From Candidatus Butyricimonas faecavium (lineage in GTDB: Bacteria; Bacteroidota; Bacteroidia; Bacteroidales; Marinifilaceae), in the NCBI GenBank assembly GCA_944321125.1, contig CALUKD010000002.1, positions 267,991 through 331,990 of the forward strand: DNA of 64,000 nucleotides, given 5' to 3'. Of this stretch, positions 60,365-64,000 are shown one piece after another. The notes below the pieces were generated by a model. The model saw nothing but the letters and a program-made list of their open reading frames with translations, had not been told where the DNA came from and did not search any database. The position numbers and the translations under genes were made by a program. Positions within the stretch are counted from its first letter, which is position 1. Each line of letters starts with the position of its first letter.

Positions 60365-61369
60365 TTATTTATATTCTTTTTTGTTTGCCAGATTCCATGC
60401 GTTTAGGAAAGAGGCTTTCGTGATTTCTGTTACTTTTTCCCAGTTAATCCGATCATAATGGTCGCTCGGCAAATGATAGTCGGGGTGTCCATCCGTGTGA
60501 TACCAGATAATCGGGATATTTTTCAGGGCGAAAGGAGCATTGTCACTACCTCCGACAGGGCGATCCCACGGACGAATATTCGGTGTTAGTTTCAGATTGT
60601 ATTTTTTGATATCGTTTATTAGCCAACGGGCAAAAGCCGGGTAAGCTTCCGTGTAAAAGAACACGACATGTTCCGGTTGCTCTGGTTTATTGTTCCGACC
60701 GATCATATCGAAATTCAGATATCCCTTTATATTTTCTGCATAAGGGCATTCTTGTACAAAAAATCTGGAACCTAACAGACCTTTCTCTTCCCCGTCCCAG
60801 AATGCCAGAATAATTGTTCGTTCGGGTTGTTTTCCGCTAGAAAGAAATGCACGGGCAATTTGCAGAACTGCGGAAACCCCGGAGGCGTTATCGTCTGCTC
60901 CGTTGTAAATTTGATCTCCGCTAAGGGTACAATCTATTCCGAGGTGGTCAAAATGTGCCCCGACAATTACGTATTCATTGGAGATTTTGCCAGGAATAAT
61001 CCCTAGCACGTTATTCAAATCAATACGTTGATGTACGGTGGGTGTGAGCTGAGCGATGGAATCCGGGTGTATTTGCCATCTTCCTCTTTGTTGTCGTTCT
61101 TTTCGATAGGCTGAAAAAGGTTGGAAATAATCGTTTCTCAAAGGAGCGATTCCTAAGCTCTTTAGCATGGAAGCAATGTATAGGGCGGCGATACGACACT
61201 CTCGAGTCCCAGCTTCTCGTCCTTTCAGTTCATCACTTGCCAAGAAATGAACATGGGCTTGAGCTGTTTCCGTGTTAATACTTTGTAAACCTTTTTCTAC
61301 GGGAGATTGACCGTATGCAAAGGTGGTTATAAAGAATAGGATTGAAGTTAGAAAAATATTGATTTTCAT
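60365..61369 (-). CDS. M28-family zinc aminopeptidase
   Basis: 334 residues with signal peptide (about 1-20). Zinc and catalytic residues: H139 and D141 (VGAHFDHLG), D159/D160 (GADDNASG), E194/E195 (WDGEEKG), and a final histidine region (WYHTDGHPDYHLPSDHYDRI). M28 peptidases of Bacteroidales are periplasmic or secreted and release N-terminal residues; some cyclise glutamine (glutaminyl cyclases). It lies 28 bp upstream in the same direction from the LolA-like gene. Substrate unknown. Confidence 0.92.
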   Translation of the reverse strand: MKINIFLTSILFFITTFAYGQSPVEKGLQSINTETAQAHVHFLASDELKGREAGTRECRIAALYIASMLKSLGIAPLRNDYFQPFSAYRKERQQRGRWQIHPDSIAQLTPTVHQRIDLNNVLGIIPGKISNEYVIVGAHFDHLGIDCTLSGDQIYNGADDNASGVSAVLQIARAFLSSGKQPERTIILAFWDGEEKGLLGSRFFVQECPYAENIKGYLNFDMIGRNNKPEQPEHVVFFYTEAYPAFARWLINDIKKYNLKLTPNIRPWDRPVGGSDNAPFALKNIPIIWYHTDGHPDYHLPSDHYDRINWEKVTEITKASFLNAWNLANKKEYK

Positions 61370-61397
61370 AGAACAGTAGAATGATTAATCTGATCTA

Positions 61398-62033
61398 TTA
61401 TCGTAAATCAATGATATCAACTTCCGGATGGGCTTCTTTGTCAAAGCGGAAAAAGTTTACATCTAATTCTTTCTCCGGTTTCTTTAGGCTTTTAATTGTT
61501 ATCACCACGTCATTTCCGTCTTTACCGAAAGATGTGACTTTTTCAACCATATTCGTTTTTGTATTGACCCATACACCAATCTTGGAAATTTGTTTGTGGG
61601 TTTGTTTCGGGGTTAGCTCGATGTATGCTTTGCCATCTTTGTCTTCCACGAGTTTTTGTGTGAATTTCTGATTGTGAATATCAAATAGGATAGAAGGGTT
61701 TAACATCTCGTCCTCGTTCTCGTCCGGATTCTTGATGTTTACCTCCTCTTGATCCGGCATATACGTGTAAATAACTTCTCCATCGAAATAGTTGATCACA
61801 TCCATTACGTCAATGCGGTACATCTTGTCTTTCATATACGCTTTCCCGTGATGTGTTTCATTAATATTTTCTGCTTTATTGATCATAGAAAGATCAAAAA
61901 CTATTTCCACGGCGGGGTAGGACTTAATCTGTCCCACTGTTTTATCCAAGATTGCTTTTGCTTTTTCGTCAGTTTGGGCGAAAGCGAGAGAATAGCATAA
62001 TGCCAAAATCGTGAATGTTAGAGTATACTTCAT
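61398..62033 (-). CDS. LolA-like outer-membrane lipoprotein carrier family protein
   Basis: 211 residues with signal peptide (ending LAFAQ). The fold is LolA-like: an antiparallel sheet with hydrophobic cavity, with stretches YPAVEIVFDLSMINKAENI, AYMKDKMYRIDVMDVINYFDGEVIYTYMPDQEEV and a C-terminal EKELDVNFFRFDKEAHPEV. It would chaperone lipoproteins or lipids through the periplasm. Assignment rests on the size, signal and fold pattern. It is divergent from the EamA gene downstream of it on the plus strand. Confidence 0.82.
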   Translation of the reverse strand: MKYTLTFTILALCYSLAFAQTDEKAKAILDKTVGQIKSYPAVEIVFDLSMINKAENINETHHGKAYMKDKMYRIDVMDVINYFDGEVIYTYMPDQEEVNIKNPDENEDEMLNPSILFDIHNQKFTQKLVEDKDGKAYIELTPKQTHKQISKIGVWVNTKTNMVEKVTSFGKDGNDVVITIKSLKKPEKELDVNFFRFDKEAHPEVDIIDLR

Positions 62034-62156
62034 ACCGGTATGTTATTTTATTATTGTCTTTGTTCTTTAAATCAGGAGCAAATATAGGGATTATCCCGCA
62101 GAAGCAAAAAATTATGGGAAAATTTGCTACTTTCGCACCGTTTTTTGAAAAAGGAT

Positions 62157-63023
62157 ATGGATAAGGTTAAAGGAATTCTGTTTGCGGCATTATCTGCAGC
62201 TACTTTCGGGTTGATTCCGTTGTATGCAAACCAGGCCATACTGGATGGGGTTAATAATGAAACAATACTTGTGTACCGTTACGGGATTGCGGGAATCTTG
62301 TATGCTATTTATTTATTGTTTCGGGGAACCAATATGCGATTAAGCCGTGGAGAGGTAAAAGAGGTAACGATTGCCGGAGTGGGGGGATATGGGATTACGG
62401 CCTTTTTTCTAATGTGGTCATATCACTATATGCCCACGGGAGTAGCGACAGCGATTCATTTTTTTTATCCCGTAGTAGTGGCATTGCTTATGGCTATTTT
62501 TTATAAGGAACGCTTGCCCTTGGCTGTGAAGGCTGGGATTGTGTTGGCTATATGTGGGGTATACCTGTTATCTTGGACTCCCGGAGAAGTGAAATGGCTG
62601 GGATTATTTTTTGTATTGATGTCAACGCTTACTTACGGATGTTATATTACTGCTTTAAATCGTCCCGTGTTGAAACGAATAAATCCGGATGTACTGACTT
62701 GTTACGTACTATTATTTACTGCATTGTTCTATTTGATTATAGCCGTGGTACAGGGAAAGATGGAGATTATCACAAGACCCCGATTTTTAATGGATATGGG
62801 GCAGTTGGCTATATTAAGTACGATCATTTCTGCCCGTTTGTTAGTTGCGGCCGTGAAACTGATTGGTTCCGTGATGAGCTCTGTGTTGGGAACGTTGGAA
62901 CCGATCACAGCAATAGTCGTGGGAGTCCTTTATTTTAACGAACAATTAACCTATGTGAATTATTTGGGGTTATTGGTCGTGCTTGTTGCAGTTCTTGTCG
63001 TGATCTGTAAGATGAAAAAATAA
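62157..63023 (+). CDS. EamA/DMT-family transporter
   Basis: 288 residues from the ATG at 62157, ten membrane helices in two EamA repeats (GILFAALSAATFGLIPLYA; SVMSSVLGTLEPITAIVVGVLYFNEQLT). An in-frame TTG upstream is rejected. The family exports or imports metabolites, with no substrate visible. Its frame is intact, unlike the frameshifted EamA gene at 36.5 kb. It ends 82 bp before the cyclase gene. Confidence 0.85.
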   Translation: MDKVKGILFAALSAATFGLIPLYANQAILDGVNNETILVYRYGIAGILYAIYLLFRGTNMRLSRGEVKEVTIAGVGGYGITAFFLMWSYHYMPTGVATAIHFFYPVVVALLMAIFYKERLPLAVKAGIVLAICGVYLLSWTPGEVKWLGLFFVLMSTLTYGCYITALNRPVLKRINPDVLTCYVLLFTALFYLIIAVVQGKMEIITRPRFLMDMGQLAILSTIISARLLVAAVKLIGSVMSSVLGTLEPITAIVVGVLYFNEQLTYVNYLGLLVVLVAVLVVICKMKK

Positions 63024-63068
63024 GGGGGAAAACTTCTGTTATTATGATGTAACCTATTTATTTTTGGC

Positions 63069-63076
63069 TATTTTTG
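63069..63076 (+). promoter_or_regulatory. -7 box of the diadenylate cyclase gene
   Basis: TATTTTTG matches TAnnTTTG and lies 29 bases before the ATG at 63106. The -33 region is poor. Confidence 0.45.
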
Positions 63077-63105
63077 CGGGTGAAATTGACTTTTAAGAAT
63101 ATTGT

Positions 63106-63894
63106 ATGCTGTTATTTATAACTATAAATTTTTATACTATAACTGATATTTTGCTAGCCGCTTTTATATTTTATCAAGTTTATAAACTGGTGAAAGGAAC
63201 GGTTGCTATAAATATATTTGCCGGAATTTTTACTTTCTACGTGGCATGGTTGCTAGTAAAGGCTTTGAATCTGGAGTTAGTTTCAGGTATATTGGGACAG
63301 TTTATCGGTATGGGAGTGATCGCTTTGTTGATCGTGTTCCAGCAAGAGGTTAGACGTTTTCTATTATTGTTGGGTAGTAAATATAATCTGCAAAATATAT
63401 TTAATCTGGAGCGGCTTTTTACTAAGACTTCCATAAAAGATGAGGTCGTTGCTGCTATTGTGCAGGCTTGTGATTATTTTTCTAAAACAAAAACGGGTGC
63501 TTTGATCGTGCTATCTCAGAATTCGGAGTTATATAATTATGCGCAAACAGGCGTGTTGATCCGTTCTATTGTATCGGAGGAGTTGCTTGAAAATATCTTT
63601 TTTAAGAATTCTCCGTTGCATGATGGTGCGGTAATTATTGCGGATAACAAAATTTTAGCGGCGCGGTGTATTCTACCAGTTTCCGATAACACGAATATTC
63701 CCGGGAGTTTAGGGTTAAGGCATCGTGCGGCCATTGGAATGAGTGCCGTAACTGATGCTCATATTATAGTAGTCAGCGAGGAAACCGGAAATATCTCTTT
63801 CGTGAAAGACGGACATTTTAAGGTACGTATCACTCCTCAGGAGCTGAATAGTTTTTTACACAATGATTTTGCGGGTTTTGTCGTGAATAAGTAG
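63106..63894 (+). CDS. dacA: Diadenylate cyclase (CdaA/DacA type)
   Basis: 262 residues with three N-terminal membrane helices (about 10-28, 34-52, 62-80), a short coiled linker and a DAC (DisA_N) domain. The catalytic motifs are DGA (D173-A175) and RHRAA (R205-A209), both intact. It joins two ATP into c-di-AMP on the inner side of the membrane. In many bacteria c-di-AMP controls K+ transporters, including Kdp, and cell-wall balance. It is the last complete gene in the window; the 106 bp after it show no gene. Confidence 0.94.
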   Translation: MLLFITINFYTITDILLAAFIFYQVYKLVKGTVAINIFAGIFTFYVAWLLVKALNLELVSGILGQFIGMGVIALLIVFQQEVRRFLLLLGSKYNLQNIFNLERLFTKTSIKDEVVAAIVQACDYFSKTKTGALIVLSQNSELYNYAQTGVLIRSIVSEELLENIFFKNSPLHDGAVIIADNKILAARCILPVSDNTNIPGSLGLRHRAAIGMSAVTDAHIIVVSEETGNISFVKDGHFKVRITPQELNSFLHNDFAGFVVNK

Positions 63895-64000
63895 TTAGCA
63901 AACTTTTCTAGGGGTAATTCCCTCGTTTGAGTTGGTTTTCGTGGCTGGCGGCGGCGGGGAAGGTGCCGTGTTCTTTCCCGGGGGAGCTCGCTTGAGGGTC

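Noticed and set aside
1..64000. CRISPR arrays, rRNA genes, insertion sequences and prophage genes
   Set aside because: No regularly spaced identical repeats, rRNA-like stretches, transposase motifs or phage structural genes were found on either strand.

Overview
The window looks like a chromosomal segment of a gut Bacteroidales bacterium, most probably Odoribacteraceae (Butyricimonas/Odoribacter type). This is an inference from gene families, not a database result. The supporting signs are a FecI/FecR/SusC/SusD unit, DUF4369-type TlpA lipoproteins, DUF4251, DUF3575, DUF5119 and fimbrillin proteins, many lipobox signal peptides, TAnnTTTG-type -7 promoter boxes, and little use of Shine-Dalgarno sites. 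No rRNA, CRISPR array or insertion sequence was found. There is one tRNA, tRNA-Ser(TGA).

Layout. 0-1.5 kb: the end of an unknown gene and ornithine aminotransferase. 1.9-11.4 kb: an ECF sigma factor, anti-sigma factor, SusC/SusD pair and two thioredoxin-like lipoproteins, probably one regulated outer-membrane uptake unit. 11.5-19.1 kb: Nramp metal transporter, Na+/Ca2+-type exchanger, two tandem acyl-CoA ligase paralogues with a DUF4251 protein between them, and a pentapeptide-repeat protein. 19.2-25.4 kb: an acid-resistance cluster of glutamate decarboxylase, glutaminase, glutamate/GABA antiporter and an ion channel, with a cold-shock-domain gene inside it. 25.4-27.9 kb: an MFS transporter and a THUMP-like methyltransferase.

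28.1-35.8 kb: the most interesting block. A tyrosine recombinase gene is followed by a 189-bp segment bounded by perfect 20-bp inverted repeats, and then by four fimbrial genes (DUF3575, DUF5119, fimbrillin, large tip-like fimbrillin). The segment carries a Bacteroidales-type promoter that points away from the fimbrial genes in this copy. I read it as a phase-variable promoter switch captured OFF, with its likely recombinase next door. The whole module is bracketed by a second, imperfect inverted repeat of about 55 bp.

36-43 kb: an untidy stretch with two recognisable genes broken by single-base frameshifts (an EamA transporter and a GNAT acetyltransferase), other possible remnants, a hybrid histidine-kinase-like protein that lacks its phospho-acceptor histidine, an acetyltransferase, a ferredoxin-nitroreductase, a DUF218 protein, tRNA-Ser and a DoxX protein. 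43.2-50.3 kb: a sigma-54-type response regulator followed by kdpFABC, with a 31-residue ORF before kdpF and an outer-membrane protein after kdpC, but no KdpD sensor. 50.4-56.1 kb: a tripartite RND efflux operon. 56.3-64 kb: fluoride channel, M3 peptidase, a divergent pair of related small exported proteins, M28 peptidase, LolA-like protein, EamA transporter and diadenylate cyclase. The cyclase makes c-di-AMP, which controls K+ transport in other bacteria, so its presence near kdp is suggestive only.
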